Part shown: positions 25,474-34,239 of the stretch, one piece after another
How positions within the stretch are numbered: position 1 is the stretch's first letter
How the letters are laid out: every line of letters starts with the position of its first letter
Source of the DNA: Nocardioides_C sp963700955
Lineage (GTDB): Bacteria; Actinomycetota; Actinomycetes; Propionibacteriales; Nocardioidaceae
Assembly: GCA_963700955.1 (NCBI GenBank)
Contig: CAVOZH010000011.1
Span: 124,001-188,000, forward strand
Length of the DNA stretch: 64,000 nucleotides
Direction of reading: 5' to 3'
The notes under the pieces: generated by a model
What the model was told of the DNA's origin: nothing
Database searches by the model: none
Seen by the model: the letters and a program-made list of their open reading frames with translations, nothing else
Translations under genes and position numbers: made by a program

Positions 25474-26727
25474 ATGTTGTCCAAGCGGTTCAGGTTGCAC
25501 TCATCTCGCACGTCTCGGGGCCGGATCGCGGTCCTCGTCTCCGCCGTCGCTCTCGCACTCAGCGGCTCGGGGCTCGCCATGTCGCCGGCGCAGGCCGACG
25601 GTCCAGGGGTCGGTACCCCGTGGGTGGTCACCGTCGGTGACTCGTACATCTCGGGCGAGGCTGGTCGCTGGGCCGGCAGCTCCAACGCCTCCAGCTCTTA
25701 TGCCGACGCACTCGGCGGCACCGCCTACTTCGACAACGCCTCCGGCACCGGCGAGCAGATCGAGCGCTGTCATCGGAGCAGGTCGGCCGAGGCGTTCGTC
25801 GGCGGCGGCGTCAGCGGACTGAACCTGGCCTGCTCGGGCGCGCAGACCGCGACGTTCACCGACAGCAACGGCCGCTTCAAGCCCGGCCTGGACTTCTACG
25901 ACGACGGCGCTGGGAACATCGGCCAGGCCAAGGCGCTCCAGCAGTTCGCGGTGGGCCACAACGTGCGCATGGTGGTCGTCTCCATCGGCGGCAACGACTT
26001 CAACTTCGGCTCCATCGTGCAGACCTGTGTCAGCGACTTCCTCGGCTCGCCGACCTGGTGGAAGGACTACTGCAACGACGACAGCAGCGTGACCTCCAAC
26101 TTCACCAGCAGCAACGTCGCCGCGGTGAAGTCGCGGATCGCGACGGCGTACCAGAACCTCCGCACCGCGATGCGCAACGCGGGCTACGCCGACAGCTCCT
26201 GGACGATGCTGGTCCAGAACTACCCGTCCCCGCTGCCCCGCTCGGACGGCATGAGGTACGGCGAGAGCGGCTACACCCGGCAGGACACCGGCGGGTGCGG
26301 CTTCTGGAACGCCGACCTGAACTGGGCCAACGCCACAGCGCTCCCGACGATCAACAACACGGTCGTCGGTGCGGTGGGCACGGCCGGGATCAGCAACAGC
26401 AAGACGCTCGACCTGGCCGCTGCCTTCAACGGGCGCCGGCTCTGCGAGACCACCGTCGGTCTCTACGAGGAGAAGGGGCTGACCAGCTGGACCCAGGCGG
26501 GTGCGGTCGACAACACCGAGTGGGTCAACCAGATCCGCACCGTGACGACGTGCTGCTCGGGCAGCCCGTACTACGTGCAGGAGTCCCTGCACCCCAACTA
26601 CTGGGCACAGCTGGCCACCCGGTCGTGCGTGCGGCAGGCCTACAACGCGGGCAGCCCGCGCGGCGGCACGTGCACGATCAGCGGCACGGGCCTGCTCAAC
26701 GGCGAGCCGCGCATGTCGCTCGGCTAG
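25474..26727 (+). CDS. Secreted SGNH/GDSL-family hydrolase
   Basis: A 417-residue exported esterase-type protein. The signal peptide is long and basic (MLSKRFRLHSSRTSRGR followed by a hydrophobic core ending near MSPAQA). SGNH blocks are visible: GDSYISGEA (nucleophile Ser57), the Gly/Asn blocks including SIGGNDFNFG, and SLHPNYWAQ with the catalytic His. Ten or more Cys residues suggest several disulfides. It probably hydrolyses an ester of lipid or polysaccharide outside the cell. The ATG at 25474 has AAGGGG seven bases upstream; the GTG at 25438 is not preferred. It converges on the baeRF gene with 12 bp between stops. Confidence 0.88.
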   Translation: MLSKRFRLHSSRTSRGRIAVLVSAVALALSGSGLAMSPAQADGPGVGTPWVVTVGDSYISGEAGRWAGSSNASSSYADALGGTAYFDNASGTGEQIERCHRSRSAEAFVGGGVSGLNLACSGAQTATFTDSNGRFKPGLDFYDDGAGNIGQAKALQQFAVGHNVRMVVVSIGGNDFNFGSIVQTCVSDFLGSPTWWKDYCNDDSSVTSNFTSSNVAAVKSRIATAYQNLRTAMRNAGYADSSWTMLVQNYPSPLPRSDGMRYGESGYTRQDTGGCGFWNADLNWANATALPTINNTVVGAVGTAGISNSKTLDLAAAFNGRRLCETTVGLYEEKGLTSWTQAGAVDNTEWVNQIRTVTTCCSGSPYYVQESLHPNYWAQLATRSCVRQAYNAGSPRGGTCTISGTGLLNGEPRMSLG

Positions 26728-26739
26728 CTCGCTCAGCGC

Positions 26740-27888
26740 TCAACGGTGGCGGCAGATCCCGCCCACGCCACGCTCGGGTCCGAAGCCGGAACCGGGCGGG
26801 ATCAGCCACACCCGGGCGCCGGTGAGGACCGCGGCCCGCACCGCGACGTCGATGAGCGGCCCGCGACGCGCACCGGACCACGCAGGGTCCGGCTGGTCGG
26901 TCGGCTGCACCTCGGTGGGTGCGGCCCCGAACCACGCCTCCACGCCGTCCCCATCGCCGTCGGCCGCGACGATCAGGGTCGCCACCCGCCCCTCGGCGAG
27001 CGCGTCGAGCGTGGCATGGGAGCCGGCCACCGCGAGGCCATGGGGAGAGCGCTCCTCGAGGAACGTGTGCCAGAGCGCTGCCGTCTGCTCCTCGACAGCG
27101 TCGCGGACGGTCCGTGCGACCAGGTCCGCGCGCGTCCGCTGGGAGCCGTCGGCAGCCCGGCTGCCGTTCACGCGCTTCACCGTCACGCTCTGGTTCACCC
27201 ACTCCGGCAGCCGCTCGAGCAGCAGCTGCGTCGCGCGGACGTCCCCGGAGACGACGAGGACCTGGGCCTCGGCACGATGCAGCGCAGAGGCGACCGCCTC
27301 GGCCACCACCCCGGCGTTGTGCGCCCACGAGTCCTCCGCCCGGCGCTGGTAGCGGCCCTGCGTAAGACCTTCCCACCCACCCGGAGCGTTGCGCTCGATC
27401 TCGTCGTCCGGTCCCTCGACGGCCGACCGGACGGTCACGCTCCCGCCGCCGATCGAGCTCTCCAGGTCGGCACCGGTCCGGTCTACGACGACGAACACGT
27501 ACGCCGGCCGCTGCTGCCTCCACATGAGGAGTGGCAGCACGTGAGCGGGAGCGCCGTAGTGGGCCAGGTCCGGTCCTGGCAGGTCCGCGAGCGTCACCAG
27601 GGCGAGCACCCGCCCATGCTGGGCGAACGCCGCGACCTGTCCGGAGCCCTGGGCCGCGCGCGACGACGCCGGGGTGGCGACTGCACCCTCGAGCACAGCC
27701 ACCGTGGTCTCGTCCGCACCCTGCTCACGCAGCGTCGTGGCAAGCGGCCGCCACCGGGTCTCCCACTCCAGCTGGTACTCGTCGGCCACGTCGGGCGCGG
27801 CCCCGAGATAGACCGCCGCAACGGGCTCCACGGTACGAAGGACAGCCTCCAGCATGCTCCGGTCGATCCGCTGGTCCAGCACTGCCAC
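26740..27888 (-). CDS. baeRF-family protein (Rv2629-like, release-factor eRF1-like fold)
   Basis: A 382-residue soluble protein resembling the bacterial archaeo-eukaryotic release factor families (Rv2629/baeRF_family2 group). Matching stretches are VEPVAAVYLGAAPD near the start, RPAYVFVVVDRTGADLE, EDSWAHNAGVVAEAVASALHRAEAQVLVVSGD, and the C-terminal LAVAGSHATLDALAEGRVATLIVA and VWLIPPGSGF. The family is proposed to act at ribosomes, possibly in rescue or hibernation; Rv2629 belongs to the dormancy regulon of Mycobacterium tuberculosis. The GTG at 27888 is chosen because GAGGAGG lies eight bases upstream; the ATG at 27915 has no ribosome site and contributes that same GAGGAGG as codons. Confidence 0.8.
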   Translation of the reverse strand: MAVLDQRIDRSMLEAVLRTVEPVAAVYLGAAPDVADEYQLEWETRWRPLATTLREQGADETTVAVLEGAVATPASSRAAQGSGQVAAFAQHGRVLALVTLADLPGPDLAHYGAPAHVLPLLMWRQQRPAYVFVVVDRTGADLESSIGGGSVTVRSAVEGPDDEIERNAPGGWEGLTQGRYQRRAEDSWAHNAGVVAEAVASALHRAEAQVLVVSGDVRATQLLLERLPEWVNQSVTVKRVNGSRAADGSQRTRADLVARTVRDAVEEQTAALWHTFLEERSPHGLAVAGSHATLDALAEGRVATLIVAADGDGDGVEAWFGAAPTEVQPTDQPDPAWSGARRGPLIDVAVRAAVLTGARVWLIPPGSGFGPERGVGGICRHR

Positions 27889-28103
27889 GACACCCACCTC
27901 CTCGAGGTCCTCCATTCATTTGCGCGCAGGTGAGGAAGCGTCGCTAGGGCCGTCCGGCCCTGTTCGGGCCTCGCCGGACCAGATGCGACGGGGCTCGGCC
28001 GTACTCGGCGCGACACGTGAGGGTCGGCTGGGTGCGGATACTCAGCGCATCTTGAGCCGATGGACCCTGCCTCCGACCTGCCCGAAGGTGGGTCAATGAG
28101 GAC

Positions 28104-30680
28104 ATGACCAGATACGCCGACCCCGAGCGGTGCCCCGACTGCCTGGCCGCGATGCCGTTCGGCGCGACGCGGTGCCCGAGCTGTGGCCTCTCGCTCGAGG
28201 GGCCCCTCGCCGCCCGGCTCTTCACGACGCTCAGTGCGGCCGACGAGCTGCTCGGCCAGATGCGCACCCCCGCCCCGGCCGCAGCGGCACGACCCGGGCT
28301 CGCCGCTCCGAGCGAGAGGGCGCCGGTCCCCACGGCCGGCGGTGTCGCCACCCTGGCCCGCCCGGCCTCCGCCGCCCCACCTAGCGGCTCCACCCCGCCA
28401 CCGGAGGAGGTCCCGCGACACGGCGGCATGGGCGGTGCCTCGGTGCCGAAGATCCTTCTGGCGCTCGGCGCGCTCTGCCTCCTGATCGCGGCCCTGGTCT
28501 TCCTCGCCGTCGCCTGGTCGGCGATGGGCGTCGCCGGCCGCACGGCCACGCTCGTGGGCTTCACCGTCGTCACAGCCGGCCTCTCCGCTTGGGCCGCGCG
28601 TCGCGACCTCCGTGCGGCCGCGGAGTCGCTGAGCGTGGTGGCGCTGGGCCTCCTGGCCTTCGACATGTTCGGCGCACGCGACGCCGGCTGGCTCGGGGAC
28701 CTCACGACGCCTGAGTTCGCCGTGGTCCTCGGCGCCGTGCTGGCAGTGGCCGGTGTGGTCGCCGCCTTCGCAGTACGTCGGACGCCGGTCGGCGTGCTCG
28801 TGGGCGCCGAGGTGATCGCGACCCTCGGCCTCGCGTGCGCCGTCGGCGGAGTCGTGACGGCGGACTGGTTCGCCTGGTCCGCGGCGTTGACCCTGGCCGT
28901 CGTACTTGCCGCCGGTGTCACCCTCAACGCCCATGCCGCACGGCTGACGACTCTGCGCGTCGGCGCCGCGCTCGTGACGATGTCGGCCTGGTTGGTGCTC
29001 GCGATCTCGTCGTGGGACCGCGCGGTGCGGAACCCGTCGCTGCACGAGCTGTGGGTCGAGCTCGAGGGCTGGCCCCTCCTGGTGTCCGCCGCCCTTGTCG
29101 GGGTGCTCGCCCTGGTCGCCGCTCTGCCTCTCGGCGCTCGCCTCACAGCCCTGGCGATCGCCACGGTCGTCCTCGCCTCGGCCGTCCTCGCGCCGCTGGC
29201 GGACGCGACCTCGACCGAGCTGGCCGCCGCCGGCGCCGCCCTCCTGGCCGTGGTCAGCGGGGCGGCGTGGTTCGTGCCCCAGCCGTGGCGCCGCAGCCTC
29301 GGCGCGCCCATCGGACTCGGCCTGGTCTGGATGATCGGGGCGGCAGGGGCGCTGGCCATCAGTGGGCTGGCGCGGATCATCGACGCGGGCGACCTGTTCT
29401 GGGCCGGTTCCGGCACCGACACCTTCCCCGTGCGGGTCGTCGAGGACTGGCAGATGGCCTCGTGGCTGCTCCCGGTCGCCATGGTCGCCGTCGCGGCGGC
29501 GCTGGTGGCCCTGGCCCGGACCTTCGACCTCGCCGACCGGCTGGTCGCCCCGCTGACCGACCTCGACCAGGTCGTCGCGGTCGCGGCGATGACAGCCGCG
29601 TTGACCCTGGCGTTGTACCCGGTGCCGATGTGGCTCGTGGCCGCGGTGCTGCTCGTCACGGGCTCTGGCTACGTGGTCGAGACGGTCGAGCGACAGCACC
29701 CCGTACCGCTCGGGCTGGCCGCCCTCTTCCTCGCCCTCGCGCTCGACCTGTCCCTGCACGCTGAGTGGCTGACCCTCGTCACGCTGGTCGTCGTGCTCGT
29801 TGCCACTGCGACGCTTCACCTTCGGGCGTCCATGCTCGAGATCAGTGTGGGGGCCGGCGCGCTGGCGTCAGGGGCCGTAGCCGGGCTGGTGTGGACCGTC
29901 GGTGCCGTGGCCGACGCCCCGGCCCAGTGGACCGCTGTCGCAGCCCTGCTCGTCCTGGCGGCCGTCGTGCTCGGCGGTCCGTACGTGGACCGGCCCCGGG
30001 TGAGCGGCCCGGCGACCTACGCGCGCCTCGGCATCGAGATCGGCGCGATCGTGGCCGCCGCGACTGTCTCCGTCGCGGGGTTCGACGTCGCGGTCCAGGT
30101 GTCGGAGGCGACGTGGCTCGCGGTGTACCTGACGCTGACCGGCGCCACCGCGTGCGCCATGGCACTGCTGCGACCGGACCGCCGGATGGCCGGCTGGCTC
30201 GGCGGGTTCCTTCTCGCGGCAGCCAGCTGGGTGCGGCTCGCAGACCTCGGCGTGGAGACGCCCGAGGCCTACACCCTGCCGTCGGCCGTCGCGCTGCTCG
30301 TCGTGGGTGTGGTCCACCTGCGCCGCAACGCCGCCTCAGGCACGATCGCTGCCCTCAGCCCCGGGTTGGCGCTCGCGCTGGTCCCGAGCCTCCTGTGGGT
30401 CCTCGCCGACCCGATCGCGTTGCGGTCCGTGGTGCTCGGCGCGGCCTGCCTCGCGCTGGTGCTCGGCGGCGTGCGGCTTCGCTGGAGCGCGCCGGTCGTG
30501 TGGGGTGCGCTCGTAGGCGCGCTGCTGGTGATCCGCCTCGCCACGCCGATCGCCGAGGCGGTGCCCAGGTGGGCGCTGATCGGTGCCGCCGGGGCACTGC
30601 TCGTCGCGACGGGCATCACCTGGGAGAAGCGGGTGCGGGACGCCAAAGCCGTCGCCGGGTACGTTCGCAGGCTGCGCTGA
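28104..30680 (+). CDS. Large polytopic membrane protein with N-terminal zinc ribbon (SCO7613 type)
   Basis: An 858-residue protein. A zinc ribbon occupies residues 10-27 (CPDC and CPSC). A Pro/Ala-rich linker (about 55-110) follows, then more than 20 hydrophobic helices to the C-terminus. This matches the SCO7613 C-terminal-domain membrane proteins found across Streptomyces and Nocardioides, whose function is unknown. A TGAGGAC precedes the ATG at 28104. It stands alone and ends at a strong terminator. The antisense open frames of more than 500 codons over this gene are GC-skew shadows. Confidence 0.82.
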   Translation: MTRYADPERCPDCLAAMPFGATRCPSCGLSLEGPLAARLFTTLSAADELLGQMRTPAPAAAARPGLAAPSERAPVPTAGGVATLARPASAAPPSGSTPPPEEVPRHGGMGGASVPKILLALGALCLLIAALVFLAVAWSAMGVAGRTATLVGFTVVTAGLSAWAARRDLRAAAESLSVVALGLLAFDMFGARDAGWLGDLTTPEFAVVLGAVLAVAGVVAAFAVRRTPVGVLVGAEVIATLGLACAVGGVVTADWFAWSAALTLAVVLAAGVTLNAHAARLTTLRVGAALVTMSAWLVLAISSWDRAVRNPSLHELWVELEGWPLLVSAALVGVLALVAALPLGARLTALAIATVVLASAVLAPLADATSTELAAAGAALLAVVSGAAWFVPQPWRRSLGAPIGLGLVWMIGAAGALAISGLARIIDAGDLFWAGSGTDTFPVRVVEDWQMASWLLPVAMVAVAAALVALARTFDLADRLVAPLTDLDQVVAVAAMTAALTLALYPVPMWLVAAVLLVTGSGYVVETVERQHPVPLGLAALFLALALDLSLHAEWLTLVTLVVVLVATATLHLRASMLEISVGAGALASGAVAGLVWTVGAVADAPAQWTAVAALLVLAAVVLGGPYVDRPRVSGPATYARLGIEIGAIVAAATVSVAGFDVAVQVSEATWLAVYLTLTGATACAMALLRPDRRMAGWLGGFLLAAASWVRLADLGVETPEAYTLPSAVALLVVGVVHLRRNAASGTIAALSPGLALALVPSLLWVLADPIALRSVVLGAACLALVLGGVRLRWSAPVVWGALVGALLVIRLATPIAEAVPRWALIGAAGALLVATGITWEKRVRDAKAVAGYVRRLR

Positions 30681-30714
30681 CCGACGTACCGATGGCGGTC
30701 CGTGCTGACAAAGA

Positions 30715-30746
30715 AGGACCTAGCACCGCTTGCGGTGCTAGGTCCT
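30715..30746. terminator. Bidirectional terminator hairpin
   Basis: A 14-bp perfect stem with a CTTG loop (AGGACCTAGCACCG at 30715-30728 pairing with 30733-30746) between the convergent membrane protein and bldC genes. Confidence 0.88.
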
Positions 30747-30821
30747 GAACGCGCGAACTGAGGTCTGGCTGCCCCCCGGCACCTACCAAAGCTGTTACGT
30801 CCCCCCTTTGGATGTCGAGCC

Positions 30822-31037
30822 TTAGCTCTCATCCCCGCGACGCTGCTCGGGAACCATCCCGGTCAGCAGATCGCGCACTTCGGACTCGCGATAACGCCGA
30901 TGTCCGCCAAGAGTCCTGATCGAACTCAGCTTGCCGGCCTTAGCCCATCTCGTGACCGTCTTCGGGTCTACACGAAACATGGCTGCGACTTCAGCAGGCG
31001 TGAGCAGCGCCTCGGACTCAGGTGGTCGCATATTCAT
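30822..31037 (-). CDS. bldC: BldC, MerR-like developmental regulator
   Basis: A 71-residue single-domain DNA-binding protein. The core LLTPAEVAAMFRVDPKTVTRWAKAGKL followed by SSIRTLGGHRRYRESEV is nearly the BldC sequence known from Streptomyces, a winged-helix protein of the MerR superfamily without an effector domain. It binds direct repeats cooperatively and delays sporulation genes there; in non-sporulating actinobacteria its targets are largely unknown. GGGAGGGAGGG is placed well for the ATG at 31037; another ATG two codons later is possible. It diverges from the amino acid dehydrogenase gene, the same neighbourhood as in Streptomyces. Confidence 0.95.
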   Translation of the reverse strand: MNMRPPESEALLTPAEVAAMFRVDPKTVTRWAKAGKLSSIRTLGGHRRYRESEVRDLLTGMVPEQRRGDES

Positions 31038-31341
31038 GCGATCCCTCCCTCCCTGTCGAAACCCACCCACAACCAGGGAGGAGGCCCTGGTCATGCTCAC
31101 TCCATGGTGACACCACCGAGACTAGGCAGCAGTTGAAATTCGGACAATGGTCTCTATGAGCCACTAAGTGGTCTGGACTAGCCATACGCGGACAGGGCCC
31201 TGTGACACCCCCAGTGTGACCCTTGTCGCAGTCGGTGTCAGATCTCCGTAGGCTCTCCCTGACGGCCCGCACCACCCCCGCGGACGTCACCTACCAGCAG
31301 CCCGCACACCCCGCGGGCCCGAACGAGGAAGGGTCACCACC
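31038..31341. other. Divergent promoter region between bldC and amino acid dehydrogenase
   Basis: This 304-bp region holds the ribosome sites of both genes and should carry both promoters. AT content rises around 31130-31180, as promoters usually show here. No perfect dyad longer than six bases and no coding region is convincing. BldC autoregulation through direct repeats is possible but not demonstrable by eye. Confidence 0.4.
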
Positions 31342-32433
31342 GTGACCGCACCACTGCAGTCCGCCGGCGTGTTCGAGCGCGGCACCGGCCACGAGCAAGT
31401 CGTCTTCTGTCACGACGAACCGACCGGTCTCAAGGCGATCATCGCCATCTACTCCACAGCCCTCGGCCCGGCATTGGGCGGCACCCGTTTCTACCCCTAT
31501 GCCAGTGAGCAGGAAGCACTCGAGGACGTGCTCAACCTCTCGAAAGGCATGGCCTACAAGGCTTCTCTGGCCGGTCTGGACCTCGGCGGCGGCAAGGCCG
31601 TGATCATCGGCGACCCCACGAAGATCAAGACCGAGGCGCTCTTGCGGGCCTATGGCCGCTTCGTTCAGTCCCTCAACGGCCGCTACTTCACGGCCTGCGA
31701 CGTGGGGACCTTCCCGGAGGACATGGACAACATCGCACGCGAGTCGTCGTACGTCACCGGCCGCACCGTGGCCCACGGCGGCGCGGGCGACTCGTCGGTC
31801 CTCACGGCGTACGGCGTCTTCCAGGGGATGCGCGCCGCGGCCGAGGTTACCTGGGGTTCGCCGACGCTTCGGGGCCGCGTCGTGGGGGTCGCCGGGGTCG
31901 GAAAAGTCGGCCGGCACCTTGTCACCCACCTGGTTGACGACGGCGCCGAGGTAGTCATAACGGACGTCGACCCGGTCGCGGTCGCGCGCGTCCAGGCCGA
32001 GCACCCGGCAGTGCGCGCGGTTCCCGACACCACCGCGCTCGTCGCGGCGGAGCTCGACGTGTACGCCCCCTGCGCGCTCGGCGGCGCCCTCGACGACGAG
32101 GTCGTCGGGGTGCTGAGCGCCAAGGTCGTCTGCGGCGCGGCGAACAACCAGCTCGCCCACGAGGGCGTGGAGAAGCAGCTCCAGGACCGCGGCATCCTCT
32201 ACGCCCCCGACTACATGGTGAACGCCGGTGGTCTGATCCAGGTCGCCGACGAGCTCGAGGGGTTCTCCTTCGAAAGGGCCAAGCAGCGCGCGGAGAAGAT
32301 CTTCGACACGACCGCGCGAGTGTTCGCCCTCGCTGCCGAGGAGGGCGTGCCGCCGGCCGTAGCCGCGGACCGGCTCGCCGAGCGCAGGATGACCGAGGTG
32401 GGCCGCCTGCGCGGCCTCTGGCTCAACCGCTGA
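31342..32433 (+). CDS. Glu/Leu/Phe/Val-type amino acid dehydrogenase
   Basis: A 363-residue NAD(P)-dependent oxidative deaminase. The substrate-binding region has GPALGGTRFYPYAS, then GMAYKASLAGLDLGGGKAVI with the two conserved Lys residues. The C-terminal Rossmann domain starts GRVVGVAGVGKVGRHLVTHLV, and APCALGGALDDEV and CGAANNQLA complete the family signature. Length and position next to bldC fit the valine dehydrogenase (Vdh) of Streptomyces, which starts branched-chain amino acid breakdown, though Leu or Phe as substrate cannot be excluded. The GTG at 31342 follows GAGGAAGGG. A terminator hairpin lies directly downstream. Confidence 0.88.
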   Translation: MTAPLQSAGVFERGTGHEQVVFCHDEPTGLKAIIAIYSTALGPALGGTRFYPYASEQEALEDVLNLSKGMAYKASLAGLDLGGGKAVIIGDPTKIKTEALLRAYGRFVQSLNGRYFTACDVGTFPEDMDNIARESSYVTGRTVAHGGAGDSSVLTAYGVFQGMRAAAEVTWGSPTLRGRVVGVAGVGKVGRHLVTHLVDDGAEVVITDVDPVAVARVQAEHPAVRAVPDTTALVAAELDVYAPCALGGALDDEVVGVLSAKVVCGAANNQLAHEGVEKQLQDRGILYAPDYMVNAGGLIQVADELEGFSFERAKQRAEKIFDTTARVFALAAEEGVPPAVAADRLAERRMTEVGRLRGLWLNR

Positions 32434-32439
32434 CGCGCT

Positions 32440-32474
32440 CGTCGTAGGACGTCCGTGGCCCTCGTCTTACGACG
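32440..32474 (+). terminator. Terminator hairpin after amino acid dehydrogenase gene
   Basis: CGTCGTAGGAC (32440-32450) pairs with GTCTTACGACG (32464-32474) with one G-T pair and a 13-base loop, seven bases after the stop. Confidence 0.75.
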
Positions 32475-32494
32475 GGAGCCCACTGAGGTCTCAG

Positions 32495-32559
32495 CGGTAG
32501 TCCGTGAGCAACACGTCGTTGCAGCTGGTGCGGACCAGCAGCCTGCTCACGGACTACCG
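32495..32559. repeat. Two-tier inverted repeat in convergent region
   Basis: Perfect 16-bp arms (32495-32510 and 32544-32559) enclose a loop with an inner hairpin, GCTGGT (32524-32529) with ACCAGC (32534-32539). It lies downstream of both the dehydrogenase and DUF3073 genes. A terminator role is likely for the minus-strand side, but the plus-strand gene already has its own hairpin. Confidence 0.65.
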
Positions 32560-32621
32560 GTCACCCGACCGCGCACCCCGCGAGCGGCAACCACGCGCTA
32601 CGGCCGGAAACTGGCATGCGA

Positions 32622-32665
32622 AACCCGCGGTCCTCACCGGCATGCCGGCGGGGGTGCCGCGGGTT
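32622..32665. terminator. Two-tier hairpin downstream of DUF3073 gene
   Basis: AACCCGCGG (32622-32630) pairs with CCGCGGGTT (32657-32665). The loop contains the perfect dyad CCGGCATGCCGG (32637-32648). It is about 30 bases past the DUF3073 stop on the minus strand. Confidence 0.65.
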
Positions 32666-32695
32666 GTCGCGCGTCAGGTGATGCTCTGAGTGGAG

Positions 32696-32890
32696 TCAGT
32701 CGCGACGGCTGGGCTCTGAGTAACCAGCCCACTCGTCGTAGTCGTCGGGCTCACTCGCGTCGTCCGACGCCTTGCTTCCCGAATCGCCATGCAGCTCCCG
32801 GGCCAGCGCGCTGAGGTCCGTCTCGTGAGAGCGGTACTTCAGGTCGCGGGCAACCTTGGTCTGCTTAGCCTTTGCTCGGCCGCGCCCCAT
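32696..32890 (-). CDS. DUF3073 family protein
   Basis: A 64-residue hydrophilic protein. The basic N-terminus MGRGRAKAKQTKVARDLKYRS and an acidic C-terminus (SEPDDYDEWAGYSE) are the hallmark of DUF3073, a small actinobacterial family of unknown function. GAGGGGG precedes the ATG at 32890; the seven codons before it are not conserved. It lies between bldC/dehydrogenase and purM, the order known from Streptomyces (SCO4086-SCO4091 region). The charge layout would allow nucleic acid binding, which is untested. Confidence 0.88.
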   Translation of the reverse strand: MGRGRAKAKQTKVARDLKYRSHETDLSALARELHGDSGSKASDDASEPDDYDEWAGYSEPSRRD

Positions 32891-33097
32891 AGGGTCGACC
32901 CCCTCGCACACTCGGCCGGAGTCACGAGCGGCCTCGTCCGCCGTCAGGTCGCCCTGGCGCCGACGAAGAACCCGCGCGTCCGGTCTCTCGTTCGTATTTG
33001 TCCTGCCCTAAGGCTACCTGGCCCCTGGTGAATATCGCACATCCGTCCGCATCTTCAGGTCAAACCGAGGTGCGTGGTCCCCAGGAACCTGCCTCCA

Positions 33098-34195
33098 TCA
33101 CCAGCCGGCGTACTGCCCCGTCAGCGTCACCGACCCGCCGGCAGCCGCGCCGCTCGCTGCGCCTGCCGCGGTCACCTCGCCGGCCACCCACGCAGCGACT
33201 CCGTAGCCGTCGAGGATCGCGATCGCACGGTCCACGTCGTCGCGAGCCACGAGCGCGACCATGCCGACGCCGCAGTTCAACGTCTTCTCGAGGTCGGCCT
33301 GGTCGACCGAGCCCACGCGCCGGACCAGGTCGAAGACCGGCTGGGGCGTCCAGGTGCTCCGGTCGATGTCGGCGACCAGCTCCTCAGGCATCACCCGCTC
33401 GAGGTTCGCCGCCAGGCCGCCGCCGGTGATGTGCGACATCGCGTGGGTGCGGGTGTTGCGAGCCAGGTCCAGACAGGCCTTGGCGTAGATGCGGGTGGGC
33501 TCGAGCAGCTCCTCGCCCAGGGTCCGGCCGAGCTCGTCGACGTGACGGTCGAGGGACCAGCCCGCGGTGTTGAGGAGCACGTGACGCACGAGGGAGTACC
33601 CGTTGGAGTGCAGGCCCGACGAGGCCATCGCGAGCACCACGTCGCCGTCGCGGACCCGCCCGGGGCCGAGCAGGTCGGCCGCCTCCACCACGCCCGTCGT
33701 CGAGCCCGCGACGTCGTACTCGTCGGGACCGAGCAGCCCAGGATGCTCGGCCGTCTCCCCACCGATCAGCGCGCAGCCGGCCTGGACACACGCCTCCGCG
33801 ATGCCCTGGACGATCGCGGCGATGCGCTCGGGCACGACCCGTCCGGTGGCGATGTAGTCGGTGAGGAACAGCGGCTCGGCGCCGCACACGACGAGGTCGT
33901 CGACGAGCATGCCGACGAGGTCGAAGCCGATCGTGTGGTGGATGTCCATCGCCTGCGCGATCGCCACCTTGGTGCCCACACCGTCGGCGGAGCTGGCGAG
34001 CAGGGGGTGGTCGTACTTCTTCAGTGCGCTCGCGTCGAAGAGCCCCGCGAACCCGCCGATGCCGCCGACCATCTCGGGGCGCCGGGCCTTCTCGACCCAC
34101 CCCTTCATGAGCTCGACGGCCTTGTCGCCGGCCTCGATGGAGACCCCCGCGGCCTCGTAGGTGCTGGCCGTGGCGGGCGCGTTCTCGTCAGGCAT
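33098..34195 (-). CDS. purM: Phosphoribosylformylglycinamidine cyclo-ligase (AIR synthetase)
   Basis: A 365-residue cytosolic enzyme that closes the imidazole ring (FGAM plus ATP to AIR), the fifth step of purine synthesis. Family elements are YEAAGVSIEAGDKAVELMK, SSADGVGTKVAIAQ, GFDLVGMLVDDLVVCGAEPLF, GCALIGGETAEHPG, GLHSNGYSLVR and SHITGGGLAANLERV. The ATG at 34195 follows purF by 44 bp, so the two form an operon. The Ala/Gly-rich C-terminal tail (EVTAAGAASGAAAGGSV) is a mild lineage-specific extension. The longer open frame above it overlaps purF in another frame. Confidence 0.96.
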   Translation of the reverse strand: MPDENAPATASTYEAAGVSIEAGDKAVELMKGWVEKARRPEMVGGIGGFAGLFDASALKKYDHPLLASSADGVGTKVAIAQAMDIHHTIGFDLVGMLVDDLVVCGAEPLFLTDYIATGRVVPERIAAIVQGIAEACVQAGCALIGGETAEHPGLLGPDEYDVAGSTTGVVEAADLLGPGRVRDGDVVLAMASSGLHSNGYSLVRHVLLNTAGWSLDRHVDELGRTLGEELLEPTRIYAKACLDLARNTRTHAMSHITGGGLAANLERVMPEELVADIDRSTWTPQPVFDLVRRVGSVDQADLEKTLNCGVGMVALVARDDVDRAIAILDGYGVAAWVAGEVTAAGAASGAAAGGSVTLTGQYAGW

Positions 34196-34239
34196 GGGGT
34201 CCTCGTCCGTCCTGGGTCGGCTGGCTGGCGGGGTGGAGG

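Noticed and set aside
27594..29819. 741-codon minus-strand open frame over the baeRF and zinc-ribbon membrane protein genes
   Set aside because: Low-complexity Arg/Gly/Asp/His product with no motif. It is the antisense shadow of a GC-rich gene whose own frame has clear helices and a zinc ribbon.
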